A stretch of DNA of 64,000 nucleotides. It comes from Globodera rostochiensis. Its lineage: Eukaryota; Nematoda; Chromadorea; Rhabditida; Heteroderidae. The notes under the pieces were generated by a model. That model was not told the DNA's origin, did not search any database, and saw nothing but the letters and a program-made list of their open reading frames with translations. Positions 1 through 11,590 of this stretch are shown piece by piece; position 1 is the stretch's first letter, and each line of letters opens with the position of its first letter. The stretch covers positions 3,482,142 through 3,546,141 of the forward strand of contig JAEVLN010000005.1 of assembly GCA_018350325.1 (NCBI GenBank), read 5' to 3'. The position numbers were made by a program, and so were the translations under genes.

Positions 1-165
1 TACTTAAATCATATTCTTCATAAATCTCACCCGAATCAATATTTCTGGCATCTCATAAATATTTTTCCTTCTAAAATCACTTTTATAAAAATGTCGATCG
101 ATTGTGATAGCCAAAACAAAAAAAATTTAAATAATTTAAAATCGCCCTGAAGGAAAAGTGCCATT
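1..165 (-). repeat. 5' flank of a secreted-HTH family unit, gene absent
   Basis: This is the reverse-strand form of the upstream flank that recurs with the family genes. It holds the GATGTCAGGAATATTGA-like segment followed by a match to the phrase CAATCGATCGxCATTTTT. Similar copies lie at 5.59-5.76, 11.2-11.35, 28.24-28.34, 29.99-30.07, 31.07-31.15, 41.4-41.6, 43.43-43.5, 47.27-47.39 and 50.55-50.64 kb. The gene that would follow lies left of the window or is lost. Confidence 0.7.
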
Positions 166-170
166 TTTAC

Positions 171-352
171 TAGAGACCGGCCAGAAGGGTCGGTCGGTAC
201 TTTTCGGTAAAGTACCGAAAAAGTACCGGTACCAAAAGTACCGAAAAAGTCCAAAAAGGTTCGGTCGGTACTTTTCGGTAAAGTACCGAAAAAGTACCGG
301 TACCGAAAAGTACCGAAAAAAATTGTCGATACTTTTTCGGTTTTCGGTACCA
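171..352. mobile_element. hAT-like element end with GGTACCGAAAAG echo
   Basis: The segment begins TAGAGACCGG, the same end seen in hAT-like elements at 56.29 kb and 14.56 kb. It then consists of repeated direct and inverted forms of the words GGTAC, CCGAAAAAGTACC and GGTCGGTAC. The right end is not clear and I find no target duplication, so it may be truncated. A sister island with the same word lies at 1551-1770. Confidence 0.5.
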
Positions 353-929
353 AAATTTTTTATAATTAAAAATAGTTTATCTTGGAAATCTGGCTTTCTT
401 ATATTTATAATTGAGTATTGGGAGATTGCGGTTCAAAAAAATCAGCATTTCGACCTGTTCCTGCTCTGTGGCAAGAAAGCTTAGGCCCCGAGACCGAGAC
501 CGACAAAAATTTTTCATCCCAAGCCTAACTTTTCGGCGAAAGTCGGAGAGCTTAGAGTCAAAGGGCGATTCTGTAGAGAATTTAGTGTGCTATTCACCCC
601 TTATGACGGTTTTTTGCAGAAAATTTTTTCCAAGCCCTCAGGGATTTTTATCCAAAATGAGCCCCATTTTCAGTGCGTTTTGGGGTTTCCGGATCTCTAT
701 GAAGGAGGTGTCGGATCAAGTTAGTGCAGTCACCTTTTTTGATTAGTATCCAAAGTTATGTAACCGTACCGAAAAAAAAGTTGAATGCGTTAAATACCGA
801 GAATATTTTTAAGGTTTTCAAAAAACGCATAAACTTTTTTCCGCGCATAACACTGGGTATGCATTTTATATTGGCGCATAAACTTTTTCCGGTACTGTAT
901 TTGTCAAGGAATTTTCAAAAATTCACGTC
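353..929. other. Gene-free AT-rich stretch
   Basis: Short open frames occur in all phases but none shows splice signals or recognisable protein motifs. I see nothing functional here. Confidence 0.4.
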
Positions 930-1010
930 GGCGGTGCCGATAGGCGCCGCCGAGAAAAATTCAAATTTTTGACTCAATTTGTTAAGAGATTTTCAACCAA
1001 AATTTTAAAA
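930..1010. repeat. Dispersed repeat with GC-rich hairpin core
   Basis: The core at 930-951 is GGCGGTGCC, a four-base loop, then GGCGCCGCC. It is followed by AT-rich sequence containing GACTCAATTTGTTAAGAGAT. The same core and tail recur near 16.64, 27.61, 32.62, 32.74, 33.56, 39.89, 44.55, 49.83 and 62.95 kb, so this is a dispersed family. In several places it lies inside hAT-like elements with tRNA-like segments. Confidence 0.75.
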
Positions 1011-1431
1011 ATACGGTATTTTTGGGAATGGAGGAATCAAAACCGAGAAATTCTCGGTTCGAGACCGAGACTCTCGCACAGCTCTAGCCGAAGGCGTCGC
1101 CGAGAGAACAAAATGAAAATTCTTACGATTTTATTAAGAAAACTTGTCCAATTTCGATAACTTAAATGGTGAGAAAAAGTAATTCTTTATGTAAATCTTA
1201 GAGGTTTTGAATCAATTAAAATTTTTGAAAATTAATTTGCTAGTAACTTCTTCAAAAAAAATTGATAAATTACCTTCAATTTAATAATCTTAAATACATA
1301 AAAATATTGTTTTTCTTTGCCATGGAGTTAATTAAAAGACACAAAAAACTATTTACACATTCGGGGTTTAAACCCCAGGCACCACATCACTCACCAGCAG
1401 GGCATTCAATAAAAAAAATAAAAAGGGAATT

Positions 1432-1500
1432 TGACTCGAGGACTCGAACCTCAGACAATAAGGTCTTTTGGTCAACATTTTAACCACTGAGCCACGTAAT
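1432..1500 (-). repeat. tRNA-like pseudogene or SINE head
   Basis: On the minus strand an A-box-like GTGGCTCAGTGG and a B-box-like GAGGTTCGAGTCCTC lie at tRNA spacing, and the T-arm stem pairs. The acceptor ends do not pair, so this is not a functional tRNA gene as far as I can see. Confidence 0.5.
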
Positions 1501-1550
1501 ATTGTGAATAACGGTTAAAAAATTCAAATATATTACCAATTTTTCCATTC

Positions 1551-1770
1551 GGTACTTTTTTCGGTACTCAAATTTTGTTCGGTCGTTACCTTCGGTACTC
1601 AGATTTTTTGGGTCGGTACTTTTCGGTAAAGTACCGAAAAAGTACCGGTACCGAAAACCATCGGTACTTTCCAAAAAGGTTCGGTCGGTACTTTTCGGGA
1701 AAGTACCGATGCCTGAGTACCGAAAAGTACCGAAAAAGCCTCGGTACTTTCCCGTACCGTCCGATCTCTA
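1551..1770. mobile_element. hAT-like echo island (GTACCGAAAAG words)
   Basis: It is built from the same GGTACTTTTCGG and CCGAAAAAGTACC words as the island at 171-352. It ends in CCGATCTCTA, close to the reverse complement of TAGAGACCGG. It is strongly self-complementary. No clear target duplication was found. Confidence 0.45.
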
Positions 1771-1944
1771 ATTTTTACCACAGATGAAGCCAAGAGACGT
1801 CGGAGCTCAACCCTGTTGCGCGCAACAGCGATGCGTCGAGAGCAAAAGTAAATATTCAAGCTCGCAACATACGCACATATGTATAGGGGTATAATGCAAT
1901 TGCTAATTTGCGGTGATTTGATTCACTTTTCACGGCGAATCGCC

Positions 1945-2105
1945 CGTCGGCGAGTCGACCGTCGGCGAGTCGACCGTCGGCGAGTCGACCGTCGGCGAGT
2001 CGACCGTCGGCGAGTCGACCGTCGGCGAGTCGACCGTCGGCGAGTCGACCGTCGGCGAGTCGACCGTCGGCGAGTCGACCGTCGGCGAGTCGACCGTCGG
2101 AGAGT
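1945..2105. repeat. 15-bp minisatellite
   Basis: About ten near-perfect head-to-tail copies of CGTCGGCGAGTCGAC. The unit length is a multiple of three, so several frames stay open and give artificial proteins such as repeated RRVDR. There is no start context, splice signal or flanking coding sequence. Confidence 0.9.
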
Positions 2106-2289
2106 TGAACTGTTCCCTTTTTTCTTGATTTTCTCTCGCTTGACGTTCCTGTGATCTTTTTAACCAATTAAATAAGCATTCGCTCTTTTGTTTTCTCTGA
2201 CAGACCCTTCTCAATCTTTTACCACATTCCTTGTTATCATCGAAAATTAGCACTTGAATGCAGGGGATTCTAATCCTCAAACACTTTAC

Positions 2290-2480
2290 AAAATGTAAAG
2301 AATATTGATTCGGGTGAGATTTATTAAAGAATATGATTTATGTATATGAATGAATGCCCATTTCAATTGTGGGCTGTCATTTATTACTTTCAATCCTTTT
2401 TTTAAATAATATTTATTCATTTAAAAATGTGAATTATTATTTTAATTTAAGAAATTTGATAGATATTACTAACAGAAAAA
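2290..2480 (+). promoter_or_regulatory. Family upstream block (first gene copy)
   Basis: It holds the conserved family phrase GGGCTGTCATTTATTAC preceded by AATGCCCATTT. The same block lies about 170-290 bp upstream of the ATG in copies at 8.7, 28.7-29.7, 42.2-43.2 and 50.9 kb, and also near 26.68, 28.37 and 41.4 kb. Its conservation beyond the coding region suggests either promoter function or recent duplication of the whole unit. Confidence 0.5.
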
Positions 2481-2488
2481 TTTTTCCA

Positions 2489-3700
2489 TATGGATTTTAA
2501 TTTTGGTGGGATTATTTGCAGTAAATTCACTCAAAAAAGGCGAATCCGTAAAATTGGAACTCAAAACATTTGATGAAATATTCGGAGAAGGCTGGTGGGA
2601 TAAAGGTGAAGCCGAAGATTTGAAAACGCCGGCGCCAACAAACTTTGGACAAAATGTCCATCACCAAATCGACCGGCAGAACACCCAAATTGGACAAATT
2701 GAACTCAATTCAACTGATCAGAATCCTCCTATCACAGAGTCTGATCACTTTGGACAAATTGAACCAAATTCAACTGATCAGAATCCTCCACTCACAGAGT
2801 CTGATCACGCTGATAATGCCAAAAATGACGAAGAAATTTCTTCAAATGAAAATATTGCTGAAGATGAGCGAAAACGTAAAATTATCGACAATTTCAACGC
2901 AATTAGAAACGAATTTAAGCAAAAAGGAAAATTTTCGGCAAAAGAATGGGTTCAAATTGAGGATAAAATTGCTAAAGATTTAAAAGTCAATCGCTCAAAA
3001 ATATTTGAGTGGAAAAAAGAATTTGGCATAAGTCAAAAAGTATTCTATGAAAAAAAAGAACGTAAACATTTAATAGAGAAATTTGATCAGAGAAAAGCCG
3101 AGTTAAAGCGGGCCGGATTCAAAAACTCTTACAAGCACAACATTGATGAAACTGTCGCAAAAGAATTGGGCCTCAGTTTTGGAACAATTTACAATTGAAG
3201 AGGGAACTTGGCCAAACCAGTGAGATTTATTCTTAAATAATTTTACATTTTTTCAACTTTTTGGTTTTTTAGTTACAAATTACTCGGACGATGAAAAGCT
3301 AAAATTGTAAAAAAGTTTTTGCAAATAAAAAAGTGACAATTCCGGTAATGACAAAAAATCATACAAAAAAATAAACAAAGAAATTGCTAAAAGATTTGGT
3401 GTAAATGTTGGCACAATAAATCAATGGAAAAATTTTTTGGCTTAAGTCGAAGGCCAAAACACAGTGAACAAAAAGAATTGATGAAACTTTATTATGAAAT
3501 TAAGGACAAAAATCCTAAAATCATGACAAGGACATTGCCAAAATGTTGAATATTGGAAGATGCACTTTGTATAATTGGAAAAAACAATTTAAACGACAGC
3601 AATTTCATCCAAATTCTGTCGATGGACATTCTGTAAGAGAATGCCGCGGCAAATGTTCAGGAAATTGAGAATTCGAATTCGGGAAATATTTAAATGAATG
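2489..3700 (+). pseudogene. Secreted-HTH family copy, broken
   Basis: This copy has the type-II amino terminus (VKLELKTFDEIFGEGWW, then NFGQNVHHQIDRQ), two QIE-type repeats and the first two helix-turn-helix-like modules. The normal start is missing: about ten bases between ATG and the hydrophobic stretch are deleted, so the ATG near 2491 is out of frame. A single-base loss changes the conserved TIYNWK to a stop at 3196-3198. Downstream, 3345-3445 encodes a diverged extra module (motif KEIAKRFGVNVGTINQWKN) not seen in other copies. The third module (3455-3690) carries a frameshift. It is probably not functional. Confidence 0.8.
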
Positions 3701-5390
3701 TCCAATATTTGAAAAAACCTCAAATCTGTTCACGATTTTTTTATATTTTTTCGAGTGTATCCGCAAAAGAAGAACACTGTTCATTTTTAATAAATTTTTG
3801 AGCAATTTCAAGTTTTTCTTAGATTGATTAGGTATTTTTCATTTAAATTTAAAATAAGAAAAAGAGACAGATCTAAAATACCCAGGAGAATCAAGCAAAG
3901 ATGATGTAACTTTTCTAAAAAAATGAACTAAAAATATACATCTAATCTAAATCCTAATAAAAAATTTAAATGATATTTTGAAAAATTGAAAATAGGGAAA
4001 ATTGGGCCTCAAATTGATCAAATGCGCGAATCGACTAATTGTTGTTTTTCCTTTATCTTTTCGCAATTTTATAAATTACTTTCCAATAAGTTCCGGCTTG
4101 GTCGAAAAGGTAGCGCCATATTCGGATTATTCGACCCCAAAAACCCAAGTTTCTTTTTTTTTGACAACTGGGGGAGGAGCAAACCCCCAAAATTTCTAAA
4201 CCTAAAAAAAACAGCGCTCAAATGTAAGTGAGCTGTACACATTGTTTAATTTTTGCCAAAAATAGGGGGTAAAAAGGAGAGGAGAGTTGAATTGGGCAAG
4301 AATCGTCGAGGGAGTGCCAAAGCAAAATCGGACAAAATGGCCGACGGCTATTGAGAAAATTAAAAGAATGACAACTTTTGGCAAATTTTTGCGAGAACCA
4401 GTAAATGTGGAAGAAATTGATTAAAACAAAAATATGTGATATGGCAACGGGGATCGGTATGGCACGGCATTTATTCCCGAGCTATGATAAGAGAAAGGTA
4501 TAATTAGGCCGGATAATGAAAAGTTCGTGACATTAATTATGAATTTCTATGGTTTATTATTATAAGCTTAAGATTTAGCCAAATCATGTGAACCGGCTGA
4601 TCCATCTACAGGGTGACCCAAAAGTCCTGCAGGGGATACAGAGGCTGAGACGCGCGGAAAAATTTGCGCACAAAGCACGCAGCTCCTGGACGCATATTTT
4701 TTCACATTTCCGGAGAAGGGAAAGTCGAAATTTACTTTACGCAAATGCCAACGATTCTGTCGACCTTCCACTCTCTTTGTGGCCAATGCTATTTCTAAGG
4801 CTTATCCATAAACAGTTACGAACAAAGTCACATTCTAAGCCAGCGATTGAAAGGCGGAGGAAAATTCAGCGGAAAGCATCATTCAAAACTATTTTTATTT
4901 TACCTCAAAATGCGCACCAATCCTCGTTTTTTGGGCGCAGGTTGCTTCGTCGTGGCCTCTATTCTGGTTGAAACAACGGGGTCAGAAAAAAGCCCAACTC
5001 AGTACCAGTAGTTACCGCCTCCCGTTCCTGCGCACCCATTTGAGTCCGACGAATCCAAAACCTATTGGGGAGTGGCTCGCGCACCTCCCGTGCCTATTCA
5101 GGGCTCGGATCAACTCAATACAACGTTCAAGGGCATAGATATTGTCAAACAAACAAACAAAAAATTTTGGCTAATCTCCAAAATCAATTTTAGGCATCAA
5201 ATTTTCATTTGGAAAATGTTGGCCTTGGAATTGTTGAGTGGACTCATGCGAGTTCCGCACCGGTAATTGTTTGTCTCGTTAGGGCCGCAATTCAGCTTTT
5301 AAGCCTATGCCTAAGCTAGCTTAGGGTTCTTTCTGAGCCTAAGCTCATTTAGCCTTTTGCAATTAAAAAGTTGCATAACGGCACCAAAAT
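3701..5390. other. Intergenic, no supported gene
   Basis: Mixed AT-rich sequence. The part at about 4570-5280 has higher GC and begins with an ACAGGGTGACCCAAAAGT-like phrase that resembles a mariner-type inverted repeat, but I could not find a matching end. Open frames of up to 127 codons here show no recognisable motif. Confidence 0.35.
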
Positions 5391-5394
5391 GTCC

Positions 5395-5512
5395 AAATCA
5401 CCAGCGGCGCCAAACGTTGCCGCGCCCAAACGGCTTGCGTCAAAATGGCACGGCGCCAAAACGGCCCGCGTCAAAATGGCACGGCGCTAAAAAATTGGCC
5501 GGCGCCATATGA
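5395..5512. repeat. GC-rich short tandem repeat
   Basis: Variants of CAAAATGGCACGGCGCC and CCAAACGGC recur three to four times with a period near 34 bp. The tract stands out from its AT-rich surroundings. Confidence 0.6.
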
Positions 5513-5810
5513 GCAGTGGATGATTAAGTCCTAGCATTATTGGATAGTTCAGTACCACCGGTTTCGGATTCCGGACATTTTTTTGGGCATGTTTAAAATC
5601 CCTGGTGCATAATATATTTTATTTGGCTATCACAATCGATCGCCTTTTGAATAAAAATGATGATTATTATAAGGAAAATATTTACGTCAGTAATATTGAT
5701 TTGGTCCCGGTTAAACAGTCAGGATTGATTCGGGTGAGATAATTAAGAATATACTTTATGTGAAGTTTCATCCATAAAATAAGGAATTTTCAAAGATTGT
5801 TTTCGAAAAA

Positions 5811-6748
5811 ATGACAGAGTTTTGGATTTTAATTTTGGTGTTATTTTTTGCAACAAATTCACTGGACAAAGCCGAATCCGTACAAATATTTGATGAAATA
5901 TTCGGAGAAGGATGGTGGGACAATGACAAAGCCGAAGAATGGGATAAATTAACGCTTGAACACAATTTCCATCACCAAATCGACCGGCAGAATACCCAAA
6001 TTAGACAAATTGAACCCAATTCAACTGATCAGCTTGGACAAATTGAACCCAATTCAACTGATCATCTTGGACAAATTGAACCCAATTCAACTGATCAGAA
6101 TTCTCCTCTTACAAAGTCTGATAAACGTAAAATTATCGACAAATTCCACGCAATGAAAGACAAATTTAAGCAAAAAGGAAACTATTCAAAAAAAGAATGG
6201 AATCAAATTGAAAAGAAAATTTCAAAACATTTAAAAATTAATCGCAAAAAAATATATGAATGGAAAAAAAAATTTGGCTTAAGTCGAAAAGTGTTCAATG
6301 CAAAAAATGAGCGAAAAAATTTGGTAGAGAAATTTGATCAAATGAAAGCCGAGTTAAAGCGGGACGGATTCAAAAACTCTCAAAATGAATTAGATAAAAC
6401 TGTCGCGAAAGAGTTGGGCCTCAGTTTTACAACAATTTACAAATGGAAAAGTGAACTTGGCCAAACCGGTGAGTATTTCAAGCCAATTTTATTATTTACA
6501 TAATAATATTAATTAAAAATTATTTTACAGCACAACATAAACACTACCATAGCGAACAAAAAGAATTGATGAAACTTTATTATGAAATTAAAAACAAAAA
6601 TCCTAAAAATAGTGACAAGGACATTGCCAAAATGTTGAAAATCTGCAGAGCCACTTCGTATAATTGGAAAAGGCAATTTGAACAGCAATTGCATCCAAAT
6701 TCTGTTGATGTTGGCATGAAAGAGAATGCCGCGGCAAATGGGGAGTAA
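5811..6748 (+). CDS. Secreted triple-HTH repeat protein (intact)
   Basis: Two exons, 5811-6468 and 6531-6748, joined by a 62-nt phase-1 intron (GTGAGT to TTTTACAG), give 291 aa. Residues 1-20 (MTEFWILILVLFFATNS) form a hydrophobic signal peptide. An acidic segment with DEIFGEGWWDN follows (type-I amino terminus), then three 11-residue repeats (GQIEPNSTDQ), then three basic modules of about 50 residues. Each module ends in the pattern IAK.L....x.IY.WK, which reads as a helix-turn-helix. Module 3 is on exon 2, and the tail ends HPNSVDVGMKENAAANGE. I do not recognise the family. A secreted protein with three DNA-binding-like modules could act in a host nucleus or outside the cell; that is inference. 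Confidence 0.8.
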
Positions 6749-6839
6749 TTGAATGCATATTTTTCTATATTTTGGCATTTCTATGGATACGTTTAACAAA
6801 ATGCAATTAAAAACCAAAAGTTTGCATATTTAGCAAACA

Positions 6840-7512
6840 ATTGATAAAAAAAATGCATATTTAATCGTTAGTGGTGTTTATTAGTAATTTTTGAGACCTG
6901 AAATTACCGAAATTCGACGCTGAGACTTTTTCGAAATTTTTAAATTTAGTTCAAAATTGCAATTAAAATTCGAATTTGTCACCAAAAATTCAAGTCAAGT
7001 AACACTCGCAATACGGTCCCGGTCAATCCCGGTCCAATTTTTCCCAAAAAGCCCGGGCGATAGAATCTATGATTTCAACATCTATGATTTTTTGAAAAAG
7101 AAACCAAAGTTGGCTTGAAAAACGTGCAAAAAGCAGAATTCAATCATAATGTGACTTTTTGTTGTAGTTTTGTACTGATTTTGAAAATTTTGAGATTAGA
7201 AGGGACGGTTTGTCGAAAATGTTAGCAGAATGTCACTTTTTCTCCAGGGCGAATTTTAAATTTTATAAATATATTTTCCATTTAAGCTATTCATAATCGA
7301 TCGGCATTTTTTAAAATAATATTTTAAATTAGGTAAATAATATTTTTAATAATTTTTAAAGTTTACATGATGCGAAAACAATCGCATCATGCAAAAATAT
7401 TGTGTGTTCACACGATGTCGTCGTACTTACGATGATTGGATTTACGCTTTAATTGAAACAGAATTGTCCCTTTCCATGATTTTTAATTGAAACAGAAATG
7501 CATTACCTATAT
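6840..7512. other. Gene-free stretch with remnant flank
   Basis: AT-rich DNA. At about 7240-7330 a degraded form of the family 5' border is visible (TTCTCCAGGGCGAATTTTAAA followed by the CATAATCGATCGGCAT phrase). I see no gene. Confidence 0.4.
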
Positions 7513-8345
7513 GACGTCGTATCGGAGATATGATGTTTTATCGGAGATATGATGTTTTATCGGAGATATGATGTTTTATCGGACATATGATGTTTTATCG
7601 GAGATATGATTTTTATGTCTTATCGGACATATGATGTTTTATCGGAGATATGATTTTTATCGGAGATATGATGTCTTATCGGACATATGATGTTTTATCG
7701 GAGATATGATGTCTTATCGGACATATGATGTTTTATCGGAGATATGGTTTTTATCGGAGATATGATTTTTATCGGAGATATGATGTCTTATCGGACATAT
7801 GATGTTTTATCGGAGATATGATGTCTTATCGGACATATGATGTTTTATCGGAGATATGGTTTTTATCGGAGATATGATGTCTTATCGGACATATGATGTT
7901 TTATCGGAGATACGATGTCTTATCGGACATATGATGTTTTATCGGAGATATGATGTCTTATCGGACATATGATGTTTTATCGGAGATATGATGTCTTATC
8001 GGACATATGATGTTTTATCGGAGATATGATGTCTTATCGGACATATGATGTTTTATCGGAGATATGATGTTTTATCGGAGATATGATGTTTTATCGAAGA
8101 TATGATGTTTTATCGGACATATGATGTTTTATCGGAGATATGATTTTTATCGGAGATATGATGTCTTATCGGACATATGATGTTTTATCGGAGATATGAT
8201 GTCTTATCGGACATATGATGTTTTATCGGAGATATGATGTCTTATCGGACAGTCTTATCGGACATATGATGTTTTATCGGAGATATGATGTCTTATCGGA
8301 CATATGATGTTTTATCGGAGATATGATGTCTTATCGAAGATACGA
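7513..8345. repeat. Minisatellite of 17-19 bp units with higher-order pairing
   Basis: Over 40 units alternate between two types, TATCGGAGATATGATG and TATCGGACATATGATG, with T or CT/TT spacers. In much of the array they alternate strictly, giving a 38-bp higher-order unit. The array is about 0.83 kb and ends in degenerate units. Confidence 0.95.
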
Positions 8346-8473
8346 CGGAAATTGAAATAAGCCCCAGGCCTAGCGCGCAATAGCTTGCAAAATGGTAAGC
8401 TTTTTGTCTTTGTTCATCGCTGCAGTCGAGCATTGATATTATTGATTTAGATGAGATAGTAATTATTAAAAAT

Positions 8474-8712
8474 GCAACGAATGCCCCATTCAATTGTGTG
8501 CTGTCATTTATTACTTTCAAATTTTTTGAATCCAAGCTAAATAAATATTTATTATATTGTAAAATTTAAATATTTATTATTCCTTAAATTTTAAGAAAAA
8601 GTGCAAGATTCTATATAACTAAAATAATGCGCCAATTTCGAATTTTCCGTTTATTATAATTATAATTTCAAATAAATCTCCCTAAATTTAGAGGTTTCTT
8701 TGAGCAAAGAAA
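8474..8712 (+). promoter_or_regulatory. Upstream region of the 8.7 kb family gene
   Basis: It contains the conserved block with GCTGTCATTTATTAC at about 8490-8520, then AT-rich sequence and a CCCTAAATTTAGAGGTT leader just before the ATG, as in other copies. Confidence 0.5.
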
Positions 8713-9620
8713 ATGGAAGAGTTTTGGATTTTAATTTTGGTGTCATTTTTTGCAACAAATTCACTGGACAAAGTCGAATCCGTACAAATATTTGATGAAA
8801 TATTCGGAGAAGGATGGTGGGACAATGACAAAGCCGAAGAATGGGATAAATTAACGCTTGAACACAATTTCCATCACCAAATCGACCGGCAGAACACCCA
8901 ACTTGGACAAATTGAACCCAATTCAACTGATCAGCTTGGACAAATTGAACCCAATTCAACTGATCATCTTGGACAAATTGAACCCAATTCAACTGATCAG
9001 AATTCTCCTCTTACAAAGTCTGATAAACGTAAAATTATCGACAAATTCCACGCAATGAAAGACAAATTTAAGCAAAAAGAAAAAATATCGGCAAAAGAAA
9101 TAATTAAAATTGAGGAAAAAATTGCTAAACATTTAAAAGTCAATCGCAAAAAAATATATGAATGGAAAAAAGAATTTGGCTTAAGTCAAAAAGTGTTTTA
9201 TGAAAAAGAAGAGCGAAAAATTTTAATAGTAAAATTTGATCAAATGAAAGCCGAGTTAAAGCGGGCTGGATTCAAAAACTCTTATTTTCATGAGTTAGAT
9301 AAAACTGCAGCAAAGGAATTGGGGCTAAACGATAGAACAATTTATAAATGGAAACGAAAACTTGGCCAAACCAGTGAGTATTTCGGGCCCAATTTATTTA
9401 TTTAATTAAAAATTCTTTTGCAGAACCAAAACATAAATACTCCCACAGTGAACAAAATGAATTAATGAAACGTTATTATAAAATTAAAGACCAAAATCCT
9501 AAAAATAGTGACAATAACATTGCCAAAATGCTAAAAATTGGAAAAGGCACTTTGGTTAAATGGAAAAAGCAATTTGAACTACAGCAATTTCATCCAACTT
9601 TTGTCGATGACATTCTGTGA
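8713..9620 (+). CDS. Secreted triple-HTH repeat protein, frameshifted tail
   Basis: Exons 8713-9373 and 9424-9620 (50-nt phase-1 intron) give 285 aa. It is a type-I copy nearly identical to the 5.8 kb copy through the signal peptide, DEIFGEGWWDN and three GQIEPNSTDQ repeats. The modules that follow differ: module 1 has KEIIKIEEKIAKHL and module 2 has the ending NDRTIYKWKRKLGQT. Compared with other copies one base is missing in the GTCGATGGACATTCTGTG segment of exon 2, so the usual SVEENAAAN tail is replaced by VDDIL and a stop. Both module changes next to an unchanged front half suggest recombination between copies. Confidence 0.75.
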
Positions 9621-9639
9621 AAGAAGCCGCTGAGAACTC

Positions 9640-10220
9640 AAATCCGTGGATTTGAATGAATGCCAGTGAAACAATAAATTGATCAATTTAGTACAAAATC
9701 TCAAAATTTGATTAAAAATCTTTTATTCAGAATTAAAGCAAAATTCCCCAAAAAAAATCGTATTAAAAAAATAAATAAAAATGAACAAAATTTCCAAAAT
9801 TCTACGCTTACGTACCCAACCACTCACCATTACACCATCACCTCCATTGTACCGCTAATGATTTTAAATCCAATACAAAACGGAAAAAAACTCCCATAGA
9901 ATTCCATTATTAGGGATGTATTTTTTGCATCGACTTTAAAACTTTTGATTTTTTAAAATTAGGGCTAAACTATATAAACTAACTTTTTGAGTTTTCCTGT
10001 AAATTCTTTTCGGTGTATTAAAATTTAGCAAAATTTTAGGTAGCTATTATTGAATAGCTCTGCTGGATACCGCTAATATGATTTTGCAACTATAAAAATT
10101 GCAACAAGAGATTCAGAATTAAAATAGACAATTTCCATATTTATTCCGTTTTTTGCAAAATACGAGAACACGGAATACGGACAGACTAAAAAAATACGGA
10201 ATTCACGGAAAATGTTACGG
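9640..10220. other. Intergenic with TACGGAA echo
   Basis: No gene seen. At 10.15-10.22 kb words such as AATACGGA and ACGGAA repeat, like those around the hAT-like element at 43.6-44.4 kb. Confidence 0.4.
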
Positions 10221-10223
10221 ACG

Positions 10224-11123
10224 CTAAAGGCTTGCCTCCAACGAATGCCCAGTTTGGAATTGCTGTCGTTTAAATTGTTTCTTCCATCTACACAAAGTAT
10301 CCGTTCCAATTTTCAACATTTTTTTGGCAATTTCCTCGTCACTAATTTTAGGCTTTTTGTTTTTAATTTCATAATAATGTTTCATTAATTCCTTTTGTTT
10401 GTTGTGGGGGTATTTATTTGGTTCTTCGAAGATTAATTAAAATAAATAAATTAATAATTTGGGCTCAAAATACTCACTGGTTTGGCCAAGTTCACGTTTC
10501 CAATTGTAAATTGTTCTAAAATTTAGGCCCAACTCTTTTGCGGCAGTTTTAATTATTTCATTTTTATATGAATTTTTGAATCCGGCCCGCTTTAACTCGG
10601 CTTTGATTAGATCAAATTTCTCTATTAAATGTTTACGATCTTCTTTTTTATAGAATACTTTTTTTTGATGAATGCCAAATTCTGTTTTCCATTCATATAT
10701 TTTTGAGCGATTGACTTTTAAATGTTTAGCAATTTTCTGCTCAATTTTAGTTCTTTCTTTTTTTGAATATTTCCATTTTTGCTTAAATTCGTCTTTCATT
10801 GCGTGGAATTTGTCAACAATTTTACGTTTTCGCTCATCTTCAGCGTTTGAAGTCATTTCGTTCTGTTCTTCAGCATTTTTGGCATTATCAGAGTGATCAG
10901 ACTCTGTGAGAGGAGGATTCTGATCAGTTAAATTGGGTTCAATTTGTCCATGTTCAAGCGTTAATTTATGCCATTCTTTGGCTTTATCTTTGTTCCACCA
11001 GCCTTCACCGAATATTTCATCAATTATTTTGTGTGGCTTTTCCTCCAATTGTACGGATTCGGCTTTATCCAATAAATTTGTTGCAGAAAATAACACCAAA
11101 ATTAAAATCCAAAACTCTTCCAT
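10224..11123 (-). CDS. Secreted triple-HTH protein, one repeat
   Basis: Exon 1 is 11123-10478 and exon 2 is 10423-10224, with a 54-nt phase-1 intron; the product is 281 aa. Signal peptide MEEFWILILVLFSATN, then VQLEEKPHKIIDEIFGEGWW (type I). The usual HHQIDRQNTQ linker is missing and a single GQIEPNLTDQ repeat remains, so the repeat region has contracted. Three modules follow. The C-terminus is different from the family: after KRQQF it reads QTGHSLEASL and stops, because exon 2 joins unrelated sequence. Confidence 0.75.
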
Positions 11124-11134
11124 TTTTTCGTAAA

Positions 11135-11360
11135 ACAGAGTCTGAATTTAGAGAGATTTATTTAAAATTCTTTATTTTATAATTTAAACTTCACATAGGT
11201 AAACAAATCATTATCTTGTATAATATTTTACCCGAGTCCCCTTTTGAACCGGGACCAAATCAATTTTCCTTACGTAAATATTATCCTACTAATAATCATC
11301 ATTTTTATGCAAATGGCAATCGATTGTGATGGGCAAATGAAAATATATTATGCACCAGGG
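11135..11360 (-). repeat. 5' flank of the 10.2-11.1 kb gene
   Basis: It contains the family 5' border phrases, ending at CCCTGGTGCATAATATATTT (reverse strand), which also borders the unit at 5.59 kb. These two borders mark the edge of a duplicated unit. Confidence 0.6.
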
Positions 11361-11590
11361 AGAGCCGACATGCGCCGTCGAGAAAAATTTTAGGATTTTT
11401 GTTTAGACAAATTTCGCAAAAATTGGCAAAACATAAGACATGACTAAGCCACTAAATAAGCCATCGATCAAATTTCTTAATAAAAATTGTAAATTTCGCA
11501 ACATTTCGCCAATAACTTTTAATAAAATAAGTCAAAAATTCTTAAAAATTTTCATGGCGTAGCAGAATTATCGATACTTTTTGAAAAAAA

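Noticed and set aside
1432..1500. Functional tRNA genes (also 49585-49657 and 52938-53015)
   Set aside because: A and B boxes are recognisable but acceptor or T-arm stems do not pair, and related copies lie inside transposons.
1856..2280. Repeated RRVDR or DSPTV proteins
   Set aside because: Produced by a 15-bp minisatellite that is open in several frames; no gene context.
4600..5280. Mariner-like element
   Set aside because: Only one end resembles a mariner inverted repeat; no second end, target TA duplication or transposase frame was found.
7513..8345. CRISPR-like array
   Set aside because: Units are contiguous without unique spacers, and the window is eukaryotic.
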